Shown: positions 1 through 11,578 of the stretch, one piece after another | How the letters are laid out: each line of letters starts with the position of its first letter | Numbering within the stretch: the first letter of the stretch is position 1 | Source: an uncultured Bacteroidota bacterium | GTDB lineage: Bacteria; Bacteroidota; Rhodothermia; Rhodothermales; Salinibacteraceae | Reading direction: 5' to 3' | Length of the DNA: 42,767 bases | Assembly (NCBI GenBank): GCA_937127285.1 | Contig: CAKZLV010000117.1 | Location: 1-42,767 of the forward strand | The notes under the pieces: generated by a model | Seen by the model: only the letters and a program-made list of their open reading frames with translations | Told to the model about the DNA's origin: nothing | Database searches by the model: none | Position numbers and translations under genes: made by a program

Positions 1-899
<899 letters not shown>

Positions 900-1506
900 C
901 GTGGGGTGTTGTGCGTTACGTTAGAACGTTAGACATCGATGGCGAACCCACTGCCGGCGGGAACACGGCCGGCCGGGCCACGGGTAGTGAAAGGTGGAAG
1001 CGAGCAGGGGTGGATGCGGACTCCGCGCGCGGAGGTCGGCGGGCCATGGGTGAAGAGCCGGGCACCGCTCGCTCTCTTCCACCCCTCCTCGTCGCCTGCT
1101 GCGCCCGAACCCTTTCCGGCCTTTTCTCGGTGCCCGCACCGGCCGGTGGTTCTTCAGACTTCCGGTGGTTCCTTCAAACCCTCCTTCTCGAACCCTCCTC
1201 TTCGAGTCTTCCTTCTCGAATCCTCGGATCCACCGGCATCGTACACGATCCCGTCCCCCGGAGACCGGGTGTGGAGGGCGCGTGCGGCGTGTTTTGCCGG
1301 GCCGGCGATACATCTGTTCGAACGTTCGGGCCGCGGTGCCGGCACCGCTTCTTCGCAGAGCCCTCGCCCGACGTCTTCACTCGCCCCCACGCGAGGTGTT
1401 CGCTTGAGGCACTCGATTGAGGTTCTCGCTTGGGGTCTTCATCGGGCCCCCGAAGAGGGGGCGGCGCAGCAATCTGCAGATACGTAACGTCACCACCGAC
1501 GCCGTG

Positions 1507-2052
1507 ATGCGCAAACTCAGTTGGGATGAAATTGACCGTCCGCGCCCCGAAGCCGTCGCGGAGCTTCCGAAGCATCCCGTACGAACGATGGTTCACAACG
1601 TGCGCTCCATCTACAATGTTGGAGCCATCTTCCGAACCTCCGATGCTGCCCGCATCGAGCACCTGCACCTCAGCGGCTACACCGGTACGCCCGACCATCC
1701 CGACCTGCACAAGACGGCGCTCGGTGCCCAGGACGTCGTTTCGTGGTCGGCACATGAGGACGCGCACGCGGTGCTGGACGATCTGGAGACGGCGGGCTAC
1801 ACGCCAGCGGTTCTCGAAATCACCAGCGACCCGACGCGCCCCTCGGAGGTGACGGCGGAGCAGTTCCCGCTCTGCCTCATTGTGGGGAACGAGGTCCACG
1901 GCGTTGACGACGCCCTCGTTTCGCGTGCGAACTTGGCCCTGGAGATCCCGCAGTACGGCGCCAAGCAGTCGCTGAACGTTGCCGTGGCGTACGGGATTGC
2001 CGTCTTCGAGCTGGTGCGCCGCTACCGGCACCTCTCCGGCCCGCCGTCCTGA
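1507..2052 (+). CDS. SpoU (TrmH) family RNA 2'-O-methyltransferase
   Basis: Start chosen at the internal ATG 1507 (MRKLSWDEIDR). Motifs NVRSIYNVGAIFRTSDA, LIVGNEVHGVDD and IPQYGAKQSLNVAVAYGIAVFE are SpoU motifs 1-3. Confidence 0.9.
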   Translation: MRKLSWDEIDRPRPEAVAELPKHPVRTMVHNVRSIYNVGAIFRTSDAARIEHLHLSGYTGTPDHPDLHKTALGAQDVVSWSAHEDAHAVLDDLETAGYTPAVLEITSDPTRPSEVTAEQFPLCLIVGNEVHGVDDALVSRANLALEIPQYGAKQSLNVAVAYGIAVFELVRRYRHLSGPPS

Positions 2053-2200
2053 CGGCCCGGTGCCGCTCCCGCCCGCGCTTCTGCCGGCGGAGGGCGGCGG
2101 GCGTCCTCGACCGGGCGCCCCGCAGCGTCCGGCCGACGCTACGAGACGCCGATGCATTTCGCCTTTCCGACGTGCCCTTCCTTCTCTCCGCTCGCTCACT

Positions 2201-4315
2201 ATGCCTGCCCAATCCCCTCTGGAGCCCCTCTTCGACGAGTTCCCCCCTACATCGACCAACGCCTGGGAGGCGAAGATCGAGGAGGATTTGAAGGGAAAGA
2301 ATCGCTCCGACGTCCTCGTGTGGGAGGCCCTCGACGGCGTCACGCTTCAGCCGTACTACCGGCGGGAGGACCTGCAGCGCATCGATCACGTCGACGAATC
2401 GGCAGCGGTGCCGCCCCTTGCCGGCGGCGACGATCTGGCGGCGCAGTCCTGGACGGTCCGGCAGGACGTCACGCACCCGGACCTCGAGGAGGCCGCCCGC
2501 CTGGCGCGCCGCGGGCTGGAGCGGGGGGCCGATGCCCTCGGCGTGGTGGCCGCCCGTCCCGGCGGCGACGGAGACCGCACGCCCCTGGCCTCTCGGGAAG
2601 CGGTCGACCGCTTCCTGGATGCGTTGCCCTCTCCGCTTCCCCCGCTCCACTTCAGCAGCGGGCCGGCGGCCGTCGCCCTGTTCGCCCTCTTCGATGCAGC
2701 GGTCCGGGAGCGGACCGCCGCAGATGCGATCCGCGGCAGTATCGAGTTCGACCCGGTGGAAGCGCTGGCCAACGGCCGGATGCACGAGCCCGGCCGGGCG
2801 TTCGACCTCGGCGCCTCCCTCGTCCGCGACGACGCTCACCCGGAGGTCCGGACGTGGTCGGTGCGCAGCACGCCCTACCACGACGCCGGCGCGTCTCTCG
2901 TACAGGAGGTGGCCGCCACACTGGGCGCGCTCAGCGAGTCGCTGGCGCAATTTACCGATCGCGGCGTCTCCCTGGGCGAGGCCGTGGGGTCGATGCAGGT
3001 GGTGACGCCGGTATCGACGGGGTACTTTCTCGAAATTGCAAAACTTCGCGCCCTGCGCCTTCTCATCCCCCAGGTGGTTCGCGCCTTTGCCGACGCGGCC
3101 GGCGCGTCCCTCTCCTTCTCTCCGGATGACCTCGTCCTGCAGGCCGGCACGTCCGGTCGCTCCCACACCCGATACGACCCGTACGTCAACATGCTGCGAG
3201 GAACGACCGAGGCGATGGCCGCGGTCATCGGCGGCTGCGACGTCCTACGCGTCCGCCGCCACGACGCCCGGTTGCGGGCCGCCGAGGACTTTTCGGAGCG
3301 CATCGCCCGCAACACGCAGTTGATTCTTCGGGACGAGGCGCATGCCGACCACGTGGCGGACCCATCCGCCGGGTCGTACTATATCGAGGCGGCGACCGAC
3401 CGGGTGGCGGAGAACGCCTGGTCGCAGTTTCAGGACCTGGAGGCGCGCGGCGGCCTGCTGGAGGCCCTCCGCCACGGCTCGCTGCAGGAAGCGATCGCCC
3501 GCGTCCGAGACGAACGGACCGAGCGCGTCGCCACCCGTCAGCAGGTGCTAGTCGGCACCAACCACTACCCGAACCTCTCCGAGCGTCGACCGGACGTCCG
3601 CACCGACGACGGCACCCGCCCCGGCGACGGCGCCCGCCCCGATGCGACCGACGAAGGCGCAGGCCGGCCGAGCCGGTCGGAGGCCGGGAGCGGCGCCTCG
3701 GCGACGGACTTCACGGAGGCGCGGCTGAGCCGGCTTCGGGAGGCCGTCCGCGGCGGGGCCCGGCGGTCCGAGCTGGTCGATGCCCTGACGCAGACTGCGA
3801 GCGAGGAAGCAGGCGACGCAGACGAGCGCTCGGAGTCCGGCGGCATCTCCTCCCTCCCTGTCGTTCGCCTCAGCGACCCCTTCGACGACCTCCGGCTGCG
3901 AACCGCCGCCCATGCCGATGCGACCGGGGCTCCGCCCACAATTTTTCTGGCTCCGCTGGGTCATCCGGCCATGCGGTCGGCCCGGGCCAACTTCGCCCGT
4001 AACTTCTTCGGTGTCGCCGGGTTTGAAATCATCGAGAACCTCCGGTTTGATCACCCGGCCGCGGCCGCAGGCGCCGCCGTCGACGAGGATGCCGACGTTG
4101 TGGTCCTCTGCTCGTCCGACCGCGAAGTTCCCGACCTGGCGCCCGCCCTGCGGTCCGCCCTTGAAGATGCCGAGCACGAGGCCCTCCTGGTCGTGGCGGG
4201 CAACCCGGAGACGATCGAAGGAGACGTAGACGCCGACGGATTCATTCATCTCGGCTCTCCTCTCCTCGACACCCTGCGCGCGTACCAGGACCGGTTGCTC
4301 GCAAGCGGCGGATGA
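2201..4315 (+). CDS. mutA: Methylmalonyl-CoA mutase small (beta) subunit
   Basis: Start at ATG 2201 ([33 protein letters not shown]). Mutase-like TIM-barrel sequence; the C-terminal B12-like domain lacks DxHxxG, as expected for the small subunit. Directly upstream of mutB. Confidence 0.9.
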   Translation: MPAQSPLEPLFDEFPPTSTNAWEAKIEEDLKGKNRSDVLVWEALDGVTLQPYYRREDLQRIDHVDESAAVPPLAGGDDLAAQSWTVRQDVTHPDLEEAARLARRGLERGADALGVVAARPGGDGDRTPLASREAVDRFLDALPSPLPPLHFSSGPAAVALFALFDAAVRERTAADAIRGSIEFDPVEALANGRMHEPGRAFDLGASLVRDDAHPEVRTWSVRSTPYHDAGASLVQEVAATLGALSESLAQFTDRGVSLGEAVGSMQVVTPVSTGYFLEIAKLRALRLLIPQVVRAFADAAGASLSFSPDDLVLQAGTSGRSHTRYDPYVNMLRGTTEAMAAVIGGCDVLRVRRHDARLRAAEDFSERIARNTQLILRDEAHADHVADPSAGSYYIEAATDRVAENAWSQFQDLEARGGLLEALRHGSLQEAIARVRDERTERVATRQQVLVGTNHYPNLSERRPDVRTDDGTRPGDGARPDATDEGAGRPSRSEAGSGASATDFTEARLSRLREAVRGGARRSELVDALTQTASEEAGDADERSESGGISSLPVVRLSDPFDDLRLRTAAHADATGAPPTIFLAPLGHPAMRSARANFARNFFGVAGFEIIENLRFDHPAAAAGAAVDEDADVVVLCSSDREVPDLAPALRSALEDAEHEALLVVAGNPETIEGDVDADGFIHLGSPLLDTLRAYQDRLLASGG

Positions 4316-4394
4316 CCGGCCGGGGCCGCGTCGTGCGCGGCCGACCGCCGTCATCCCGGCCGCGCAACCGCCCCGGCGGGCCCATCCCGTCCCG

Positions 4395-4484
4395 CACCTT
4401 TGCATCTGCGCTCTTCAATCCCCTTGCGCTCTTCGGTTTCCTTGCGTTCCTCGATCCACCTGCGTTCCTCGATTCCTACCCCCG
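4395..4484. repeat. Degenerate 18-bp tandem array (about 5 units) in mutA-mutB gap
   Basis: cacctttgcatctgcgct / cttcaatccccttgcgct / cttcggtttccttgcgtt / cctcgatccacctgcgtt / cctcgattcctacccccg; ends a few bp before the mutB ATG at 4491. Confidence 0.7.
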
Positions 4485-4490
4485 CCCATC

Positions 4491-6653
4491 ATGCGTCCTG
4501 ATTTCTCCAGCATTGCCTACCGTCCTCCTCGTCGCGGCGAGGATCGCCGCGGCGACGACGCGCCGGACCGCACCTGGTCGACCGCCGAGCAGATCGACAT
4601 CGACGCAATCTACGGACCCGATGCCGTCGACGATCTGGATCATCTCGACTACGCGGCCGGCATCCCGCCGTACCTGCGCGGACCGTACTCGACGATGTAT
4701 AACTTCCGGCCGTGGACGATTCGGCAGTACGCCGGCTTCTCGACCGCCGAGGAGTCCAACCGGTTTTACCGCAAGGCCCTCGCCTCCGGCCAGAAGGGCC
4801 TCTCCGTCGCCTTCGATCTCGCCACACACCGCGGCTACGACTCCGACCACGACCGCGTGCAGGGAGACGTCGGCAAGGCGGGGGTGGCCGTCGACACCGT
4901 CGAAGACATGAACATCCTCTTCGACGGCATCCCCCTCGACGAAATGTCGGTGTCGATGACGATGAACGGTGCCGTGCTTCCGGTGATGGCCTTCTACATC
5001 GTCGCCGCCGAGGAACAGGGCGTCGCGCCGGAGAAGCTGACCGGGACGATCCAGAACGACATCCTGAAGGAGTTCATGGTGCGGAACACCTACATCTATC
5101 CGCCGCAGCCGTCGATGCGCGTCATCGGCGACATCTTCGCGCACTGTGCGCGCACGATGCCGCGTTTCAACGCCATCTCGGTGTCCGGCTACCACATGCA
5201 CGAGGCCGGCGCTCCGGCGGATCTGGAGCTGGCCTACACGCTGGCCGACGGCCTGGAGTATCTGCGAACCGGGCGGGACGCTGGTCTGGACATCGACGAG
5301 TTCGCCCCGCGGGTTTCCTTCTTCTGGGCGATTGGGATGAACCATTTCATGGAGATTGCCAAGCTGCGGGCGGGGCGGCTGCTGTGGGCGAAGCTCGTCA
5401 AGCAGTTCGACCCGGACAACCCGAAGTCGATGGCGCTGCGCACGCACTGCCAGACCTCCGGCTACAGCCTGGCGGAGCAGGATCCGTTCAACAACGTGGT
5501 GCGCACCACCATCGAGGCGATGGCCGCGGCGCTCGGCCACACGCAGTCGCTGCACACAAACGCGCTGGACGAGGCCATTGCCCTGCCCAGCGAGTTCGCC
5601 GCGCGCATCGCCCGCAACACGCAGCTCTACCTGCAGGAAGAAACCGACATCACGCGCGCGATCGATCCCTGGGCGGGCTCGCACTACGTCGAGCGACTGA
5701 CCGGCGAGCTGGCGCGGCGCGCCTGGAGCCTGATCCAAGAGGTGGAAGCAGAGGGCGGCATGACGCGCGCCATCGAGCAGGGACTGCCGAAGCTGAAAAT
5801 CGAGGAGGCCGCCGCCCGCAAGCAGGCCCGCATCGACACCGGGCGCGAGACGATCATCGGCGTCAACGAGCACCGGCTCGACGAGGAAGAACCGATCGAC
5901 ACGCTGGAGGTCGACAACGAGGCCGTGCGCCGCCAGCAGATCGAACGGCTGGGCCGAATCAAAGAAGCGCGCGACGAGGCGGCCGTGCGGTCGGCACTGA
6001 ACGGGATCACCCGTGCCGCCGAGACGGGCGACGGCAACCTCCTGGCCCGCGCCGTGGAGGCGGCCCGCGAGCGGGCGACCCTCGGGGAAATCAGTCAGGC
6101 CATGGAAGACGTGTTCGGGCGGCACACGGCCCAGACGAAGACGATCTCCGGGGTGTATTCCTCTGAAGCCGGCGATGACGACACCTTCGAGCATGCCCGC
6201 GACCTGGCCGACGCCTTCGCGGCCGCGGCGGGGCGGCGCCCGCGCATCCTGGTCGCCAAAATGGGCCAGGACGGCCACGACCGGGGGGCAAAGGTGATTG
6301 CGACCTCGTTCGCCGACCTCGGCTTCGACGTCGACATCGGCCCTCTCTTCCAAACCCCGGAGGAAGCCGCCCGCCAAGCCGTCGAAAACGATGTCCACAT
6401 CCTGGGCGTGTCCAGCCTCGCGGGCGGACACAAAACCCTCGTCCCGCAAGTTCTGGACGCCCTCGAAGCCTACGGTCGCGACGACATCCTCGTGATCGTG
6501 GGGGGCGTCATCCCGCATCAAGACTACGAGTTTCTCTACGAGCAGGGCGTGACGGGCGTCTTCGGGCCGGGGACGGTGATCTCGACCGCCGCCGCCCAGA
6601 TCCTGTCCGTTCTTCTCGACCGTTCGTCCGAGGAGGAGGCTGTCCGGGCCTGA
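4491..6653 (+). CDS. mutB: Methylmalonyl-CoA mutase large (alpha) subunit
   Basis: 720 aa. [47 protein letters not shown] and the B12-binding motif [13 protein letters not shown]. Confidence 0.97.
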   Translation: MRPDFSSIAYRPPRRGEDRRGDDAPDRTWSTAEQIDIDAIYGPDAVDDLDHLDYAAGIPPYLRGPYSTMYNFRPWTIRQYAGFSTAEESNRFYRKALASGQKGLSVAFDLATHRGYDSDHDRVQGDVGKAGVAVDTVEDMNILFDGIPLDEMSVSMTMNGAVLPVMAFYIVAAEEQGVAPEKLTGTIQNDILKEFMVRNTYIYPPQPSMRVIGDIFAHCARTMPRFNAISVSGYHMHEAGAPADLELAYTLADGLEYLRTGRDAGLDIDEFAPRVSFFWAIGMNHFMEIAKLRAGRLLWAKLVKQFDPDNPKSMALRTHCQTSGYSLAEQDPFNNVVRTTIEAMAAALGHTQSLHTNALDEAIALPSEFAARIARNTQLYLQEETDITRAIDPWAGSHYVERLTGELARRAWSLIQEVEAEGGMTRAIEQGLPKLKIEEAAARKQARIDTGRETIIGVNEHRLDEEEPIDTLEVDNEAVRRQQIERLGRIKEARDEAAVRSALNGITRAAETGDGNLLARAVEAARERATLGEISQAMEDVFGRHTAQTKTISGVYSSEAGDDDTFEHARDLADAFAAAAGRRPRILVAKMGQDGHDRGAKVIATSFADLGFDVDIGPLFQTPEEAARQAVENDVHILGVSSLAGGHKTLVPQVLDALEAYGRDDILVIVGGVIPHQDYEFLYEQGVTGVFGPGTVISTAAAQILSVLLDRSSEEEAVRA

Positions 6654-6703
6654 CGGCCGCGCCGCTCCCCGTCCGGCCCTTCCCCGGACGGCCTCGCTGC
6701 CTC

Positions 6704-6771
6704 CCTGGCGAACGGCTTCTCCTGGCGAACGGCTTCTCCTGGCGAACGGCTTCTTCTCGAACGGTTCTCCC
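6704..6771. repeat. 17-bp tandem array, 3 identical units plus 1 degenerate unit, in mutB-meaB gap
   Basis: cctggcgaacggcttct x3 (6704-6754), then tctcgaacggttctccc. Confidence 0.93.
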
Positions 6772-6780
6772 TCCCGCTGC

Positions 6781-7908
6781 ATGTCCGACTCCGACGCCGA
6801 CGCCTCGGCTCTTTCGGAGACGCGATCTCCCGGTCGCGTCTCCAGCCTGAACCCCAACCTGGACCCCTCTCCACCGCGTCGGCGCTCGCCCGACGGCGTG
6901 GACGCGTACGTGGAGAAAATTCGCGACGGCGATCGCGCCGCTCTCAGCCGGGCCATCACCCTCATCGAGAGCACGCGCGCGGAGCATCAGGCGACGGCCC
7001 GCGAGATCCTACACGCGTGTCTTGCCCACCGGAGCGCCTCGATCCGCGTCGGCATTACCGGAGTGCCCGGCGTGGGGAAGTCGACGTTCATTGAGCGGCT
7101 GGGCACGCAGCTCGTGGATGAGGGGCATCGGCTGGCCGTTCTCGCCATCGATCCGAGCAGCGAGCGAACCAAGGGAAGCATTCTCGGAGACAAAACCCGC
7201 ATGGGCGCCCTCACGCAGCGCGAAGACGTGTTCATCCGCCCCTCGCCGACGGCGGGATCGCTCGGCGGCGTTGCCCGCAAGACGCGCGAAACCATCCTCC
7301 TCTGCGAGGCCGCCGGCTACGACACCATCTTCGTCGAAACCGTCGGCGTCGGCCAGTCCGAAACCACCGTGCACTCGATGGTCGACTTCTTTCTTCTCCT
7401 CGCCCTGGCCGGCGCCGGCGACGAGCTGCAGGGCATCAAGCGGGGAATCGTCGAAATGGCCGACGCCATCGCAATCAACAAGGCCGACGGCGAGAACAAG
7501 CGCGCTGCCGAGCAGGCAAAGCAGGAGTACGAACGCGCGCTTCATCTCTTCCCGGCCCCGGAGACCGGATGGGAGCCGCCGGTGCTCACCTGCTCGGCAC
7601 GGACCGGGGAGGGCGTTTCGGCCGTATGGGACGCGGTGGTCGACTTCGAGGAGCAGATGAAGGCGGCCGGGCACTTTCAGGAGAAACGGAGCGAGCAGGC
7701 GCGCTACTGGATGTACCAGACCATCGAGCACCGGTTGAAGCAGGACTTCTTTGCCAGCGACGCCGTCCAGTCGCGCATCGACGAGATCGAAGCGAAGGTG
7801 CGGGACGGGCGGCTCAGTTCATTCGTCGCCGCCGAGCAGTTGCTCGACGCATACCGGAGGGGCGGCCGTGCGGACTCTGCGTCCGCCTCCGGTTCGTCTG
7901 CGCAATAG
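6781..7908 (+). CDS. meaB: Methylmalonyl-CoA mutase-associated GTPase MeaB/ArgK family
   Basis: ITGVPGVGKSTFIERLG (P-loop), LAIDPSSERTKGSILGDKTRM, FVETVGVGQSE; immediately downstream of mutB. Confidence 0.95.
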   Translation: MSDSDADASALSETRSPGRVSSLNPNLDPSPPRRRSPDGVDAYVEKIRDGDRAALSRAITLIESTRAEHQATAREILHACLAHRSASIRVGITGVPGVGKSTFIERLGTQLVDEGHRLAVLAIDPSSERTKGSILGDKTRMGALTQREDVFIRPSPTAGSLGGVARKTRETILLCEAAGYDTIFVETVGVGQSETTVHSMVDFFLLLALAGAGDELQGIKRGIVEMADAIAINKADGENKRAAEQAKQEYERALHLFPAPETGWEPPVLTCSARTGEGVSAVWDAVVDFEEQMKAAGHFQEKRSEQARYWMYQTIEHRLKQDFFASDAVQSRIDEIEAKVRDGRLSSFVAAEQLLDAYRRGGRADSASASGSSAQ

Positions 7909-8050
7909 GCTGCAGGAGGCCGGACGCCGGGAGCGGCCAGAGGCCTCGGGGCGGGCACATTCGGCGGGGAGAAACCGTATCTTCCTCCGGGGCCGTTCAT
8001 GCCTGCTTCACCGCCCCGCCCTCCTACCGGCGCGAGGTTGCCACCGCTGC

Positions 8051-8084
8051 CATGACGTTCTCTCGACCATGACGTTCTCTCGAC
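8051..8084. repeat. Exact 17-bp tandem duplication spanning a start codon
   Basis: catgacgttctctcgac|catgacgttctctcgac; the second copy provides the ATG at 8069. Confidence 0.95.
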
Positions 8085-8614
8085 TGCTGTCTCTGCTTGC
8101 TGTCTGCCTCCTCGCCGCGGTGACGATCGCCGGATGCGCGTCGTCCGGCCCGGCCGCGTCCGCCGACCCCTCCGACGTGCTCGGGGTGTGGGAGTATCGC
8201 TCGAACGGCAGTCCCTACCTCGACCGCGGCCGGTTTCGGATCGTTCGTGAGCGCGGGGGGCGCCTGGACGGGGTCCTGCGAGATTCTCGCCTGGGCACCG
8301 TCGACGTCGAGGACGTGCGGCTGCGCAACGGCCAGCTCCATCTTCGCATCGAAATCCAGAGCGCCTACTCGGCCCAGACGAGCGTTCTTCAGATCAGCGG
8401 GCAGGTGCGCAACGACCGCTACACGGGCACCTTCCGCCAGCCGATGTGGGACGTGACGACGTCGCAGAACCTGCGCCGCTATCGCCAGAGCGCATCGGGC
8501 GGGTCCCTCCTTGCGCGCCGCGTGCAGGAGGGCGGATTTCAAGGACCGGCGGTGCCGCTGGGGTGCACCGATGCGCTCGTCGAACACGACTACCGGTGCG
8601 CATCGATTCCGTAG
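8069..8614 (+). CDS. Predicted lipoprotein of unknown function
   Basis: Start at ATG 8069: MTFSRLLSLLAVCLLAAVTIAGCASS (signal peptide plus lipobox IAGC), about 181 aa. Confidence 0.75.
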   Translation: MTFSRLLSLLAVCLLAAVTIAGCASSGPAASADPSDVLGVWEYRSNGSPYLDRGRFRIVRERGGRLDGVLRDSRLGTVDVEDVRLRNGQLHLRIEIQSAYSAQTSVLQISGQVRNDRYTGTFRQPMWDVTTSQNLRRYRQSASGGSLLARRVQEGGFQGPAVPLGCTDALVEHDYRCASIP

Positions 8615-8623
8615 CCGGCAAGA

Positions 8624-8674
8624 AGTGGGTGCCAGGAACGAGTAGGTGCCGGGAACGAGTGGAAGCCGGCAAGG
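8624..8674. repeat. 17-bp degenerate tandem array (3 units)
   Basis: agtgggtgccaggaacg / agtaggtgccgggaacg / agtggaagccggcaagg. Confidence 0.75.
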
Positions 8675-8701
8675 ACGGGGACCCGGCCCAGCGGGGAACT
8701 C

Positions 8702-8820
8702 GAACCGGCGGAGAATCCAAACCGGCGGGGAACCCAGACCGGTGGAGAACCCAAACCGGCGGAGAACCCAAACCGGCGGAGAACCCAAACCGGCGGAGAA
8801 CCCAAACCGGCCGGGACCCC
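8702..8820. repeat. 17-bp tandem array, about 7 units, upstream of glnS
   Basis: Consensus aaaccggcggagaaccc: three identical central copies (8753-8803), flanked by two point-mutant copies on the left, a diverged first copy, and a diverged right copy. Confidence 0.95.
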
Positions 8821-8982
8821 GGCCTCGTGGAGAACCGGAACCGGTGCCCGCCGGGCCGGCATCGTCGGGGCGAGGCGCAGGAGACCGTCGGAGGGGATCC
8901 GGAAACCCACCGAGAGCGATCCGTTGAAGGGACTCGGTTATTCACCGCTCGCCGTATCGCCTGATCAACCGTTTGTTCTACC

Positions 8983-11418
8983 GTGCCGGACTCTACCGCA
9001 TCCGTTGACGCTCCTGCCTCCCCCTCCGATGCATCGGGCGCCGGAGACGCCACCTCGTCCAGTTTCATCTACGACATCATCCGAGATGACCTGGAGACGG
9101 GAACGTACGGCGACCGCGTCGTCACCCGGTTCCCTCCGGAGCCGAACGGATACCTGCATCTGGGGCACGCCAAATCGATCGTTCTCAACTTTGGCATCAA
9201 GCAGGACTTCGCCGACCGCGCCGACACGCGCTGCCACCTCCGGTTCGACGATACGAACCCGGAGACCGAGTCGATGGAGTACGTCGAGTCCATCAAGGAC
9301 GCGGTGCGGTGGCTCGGGTACGACTGGGGGGAGCATCTCTACCATGCCTCCGACTACTTCGAGGAATTCTACCAGTTTGCCGTTCGGCTGATCGAGCAGG
9401 GAGATGCCTACGTCGACAGCCTCGACGAGGACGAAATCCGCGAGTACCGGGGCACGGTGAACGAGCCGGGCACCCCGTCTCCGTACCGGGACCGATCCGT
9501 CGAGGAGAACCTGGATCTGTTTCGGCGGATGCGCAAGGGGGAGTTCGACGACGGCGAGCACGTGCTGCGGGCCAAGATCGACATGAGCAGCCCGCACATG
9601 ATCCTGCGCGACCCCCTCCTCTTTCGCATCAAGCACGCCGATCACTACCGGCAGGGCGACGACTGGTGCATCTATCCGATGTACGACTACGCCCATCCGC
9701 TCGAGGATTACCTCGAAGACGTCACGCATTCGCTCTGCACCCTGGAGTTTGACAACAACCGCCGCGTGTACAACTGGGTGCTGGAGCATGTGCTCGACGA
9801 GGACGAGCAGGATGCCCGCCCGCGGCAGTACGAGTTTGCGCGGTTGAACCTCACCTACACCCTGATGAGCAAGCGCAAGCTCGGCCGCCTCGTCGAGGAA
9901 GAGGTCGTCGACGGGTGGGACGACCCGCGCCTGCCCACGCTCTACGGCCTGCGGCGGCGCGGCGTCACGCCGGACGCCATTCGCGCCTTCTGCCGGGAGG
10001 TGGGAGTGACCCGGTCCGAAAGCCGCGTCGAGGTCAGTCAGCTGGAGCACGCCATCCGCGACGACCTCAACTTCAAAGCGCCGCGCGTGATGGCCGTTCT
10101 CGACCCGGTGAAGGTGGTCGTGACGAACTGGGACGACCTTGACGACGTCGACGGAGACGTCGACGCGCTGTCGGTGCCCTGCTGGCCGCGCGAGATGGAT
10201 CGAGACGAAACCCGCACCGTCCCCTTCACCCGCGAGCTCTACATCGACCGGAGCGATTTTCGAGAGGACCCGCCCGACGACTTTTACCGCCTCTCGCCCG
10301 GACGGGAGGTGCGTCTTCGCTCGGCCTACTTCTTCACCTGCGACGAGGTTGTAAAGGACGAGGACGGAACGCTCCTGGAGATTCGGGGCCGGGTCGATCC
10401 GGCGACGCGAGGCGGCGAGGCGCCGGACGGGCGCTCGCCCGACGGAACGATTCACTGGGTGTCGGCCAGCAAGGGGGAACTGATGGAAGCGCGCCTCTAC
10501 GAGCGCCTCTTCGACGTTCCGGATCCGGACGGCGGTGAGGACGACTTCACCGAACACCTCAACCCGGAGTCGCTTCTCGTCCGGCAGGGCGTCATCGAGC
10601 CCAGCGTGCTGCAGGACGACCCGCAGACGCGCTACCAGTTCGAGCGGGTCGGCTACTTCTGGCAGGACCCGGAGGACTCCGATCCGCAGAACGGATCTCT
10701 CATCTTCAACCAGATCGTCCCGCTGCGCGACCGGTGGGCCGACGACGAGCAGCGCCCCAGCCACGAAGAACTGCAGCGGAAGAAGGAACGGAAAGAGAAA
10801 CGGAAGCAGCGCCAGCGCCGGCGGTCCATCGAAAACAAGCGCGACCCGGTCGAGCGGCTCTCCGATGCGCAGGCGGAGCGGTTCGCCCGGTATCGGGACG
10901 AGCTAGACGTTGCGCGCGAAGACGCTGCGGTCCTCGCCGGCGAGGACGACGCGGCTGCCTTTTTCGAGGCGACCGTTCGCTCGCTCGACGGCGACGCCTC
11001 GCCGCAGGCAGCGGCCAACTGGGTGGTCAACGAACTCTTGCGCGCCCTCAAGGATCGCTCGACCGACGAGCTCCCGTTCGGTGCCGATGCCTTCGCCGAC
11101 CTCGTGCGTCTGGTGAGCACGGACGTGATCTCCAACCGGGCTGCGCAGGACGTCTTTGAGGAAATGGTGGAAGAGGGAACCGCTCCGGAAGCCGTCGTCG
11201 AGGCGAACCGCCTCCGCCAGATCGACGACGCCGACGAGCTGGAAGAGGTTGTCAGCGGCGTGATCGAAGATCACCCCGACGAGGTCGAGCGCTACCGGAG
11301 CGGCAAGACGGGCCTCATCGGATTCTTTATGGGGCAGGTCATGCAGTCGACCGGGGGCACCGCCAACCCGGAACTGGCCCGCGAGCTGCTGCAGAAGAAG
11401 CTGGAGGGCGACGGATGA
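8983..11418 (+). CDS. glnS: Glutaminyl-tRNA synthetase with C-terminal YqeY/GatB-type tail domain
   Basis: GTG start. RFPPEPNGYLHLGHAKSI (HIGH motif), LMSKRKL (KMSKS-like), anticodon-binding beta barrels, then a basic linker and a helical tail ending GLIGFFMGQVMQSTGGTANPELARELLQKKL, typical of GatB/YqeY tails. Confidence 0.95.
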   Translation: MPDSTASVDAPASPSDASGAGDATSSSFIYDIIRDDLETGTYGDRVVTRFPPEPNGYLHLGHAKSIVLNFGIKQDFADRADTRCHLRFDDTNPETESMEYVESIKDAVRWLGYDWGEHLYHASDYFEEFYQFAVRLIEQGDAYVDSLDEDEIREYRGTVNEPGTPSPYRDRSVEENLDLFRRMRKGEFDDGEHVLRAKIDMSSPHMILRDPLLFRIKHADHYRQGDDWCIYPMYDYAHPLEDYLEDVTHSLCTLEFDNNRRVYNWVLEHVLDEDEQDARPRQYEFARLNLTYTLMSKRKLGRLVEEEVVDGWDDPRLPTLYGLRRRGVTPDAIRAFCREVGVTRSESRVEVSQLEHAIRDDLNFKAPRVMAVLDPVKVVVTNWDDLDDVDGDVDALSVPCWPREMDRDETRTVPFTRELYIDRSDFREDPPDDFYRLSPGREVRLRSAYFFTCDEVVKDEDGTLLEIRGRVDPATRGGEAPDGRSPDGTIHWVSASKGELMEARLYERLFDVPDPDGGEDDFTEHLNPESLLVRQGVIEPSVLQDDPQTRYQFERVGYFWQDPEDSDPQNGSLIFNQIVPLRDRWADDEQRPSHEELQRKKERKEKRKQRQRRRSIENKRDPVERLSDAQAERFARYRDELDVAREDAAVLAGEDDAAAFFEATVRSLDGDASPQAAANWVVNELLRALKDRSTDELPFGADAFADLVRLVSTDVISNRAAQDVFEEMVEEGTAPEAVVEANRLRQIDDADELEEVVSGVIEDHPDEVERYRSGKTGLIGFFMGQVMQSTGGTANPELARELLQKKLEGDG

Positions 11419-11578
11419 ACGCGGCGCCCCGGCGAGCTCGTCGGGACGGGCCCCGCCGGTTCCGGCACAGGCATACACGGCGGAGCGCTTCCCGGAAATC
11501 CAGAGGATGCCCGAGAAATCCGGGGAAACGGACCGCCGGGACGAGCCGCCGGGTCGAGGACCTGAGAGGGGCGAAGCT

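Noticed and set aside
4476-6974. 832-aa minus-strand ORF antisense to mutB/meaB
   Set aside because: Mirror of a real gene; long antisense ORFs are expected from high-GC codon bias. No recognisable motifs, while the plus strand is unmistakably mutB.
8624-8820. CRISPR-like array
   Set aside because: Units are contiguous 17-mers with no spacers and no cas genes nearby; this is a simple tandem repeat.
8446-9068. Proline/arginine-rich ORFs in several frames around 8600-8930
   Set aside because: Translations of the 17-bp non-coding tandem array; the same repeat is open in multiple frames on both strands, which argues against coding.
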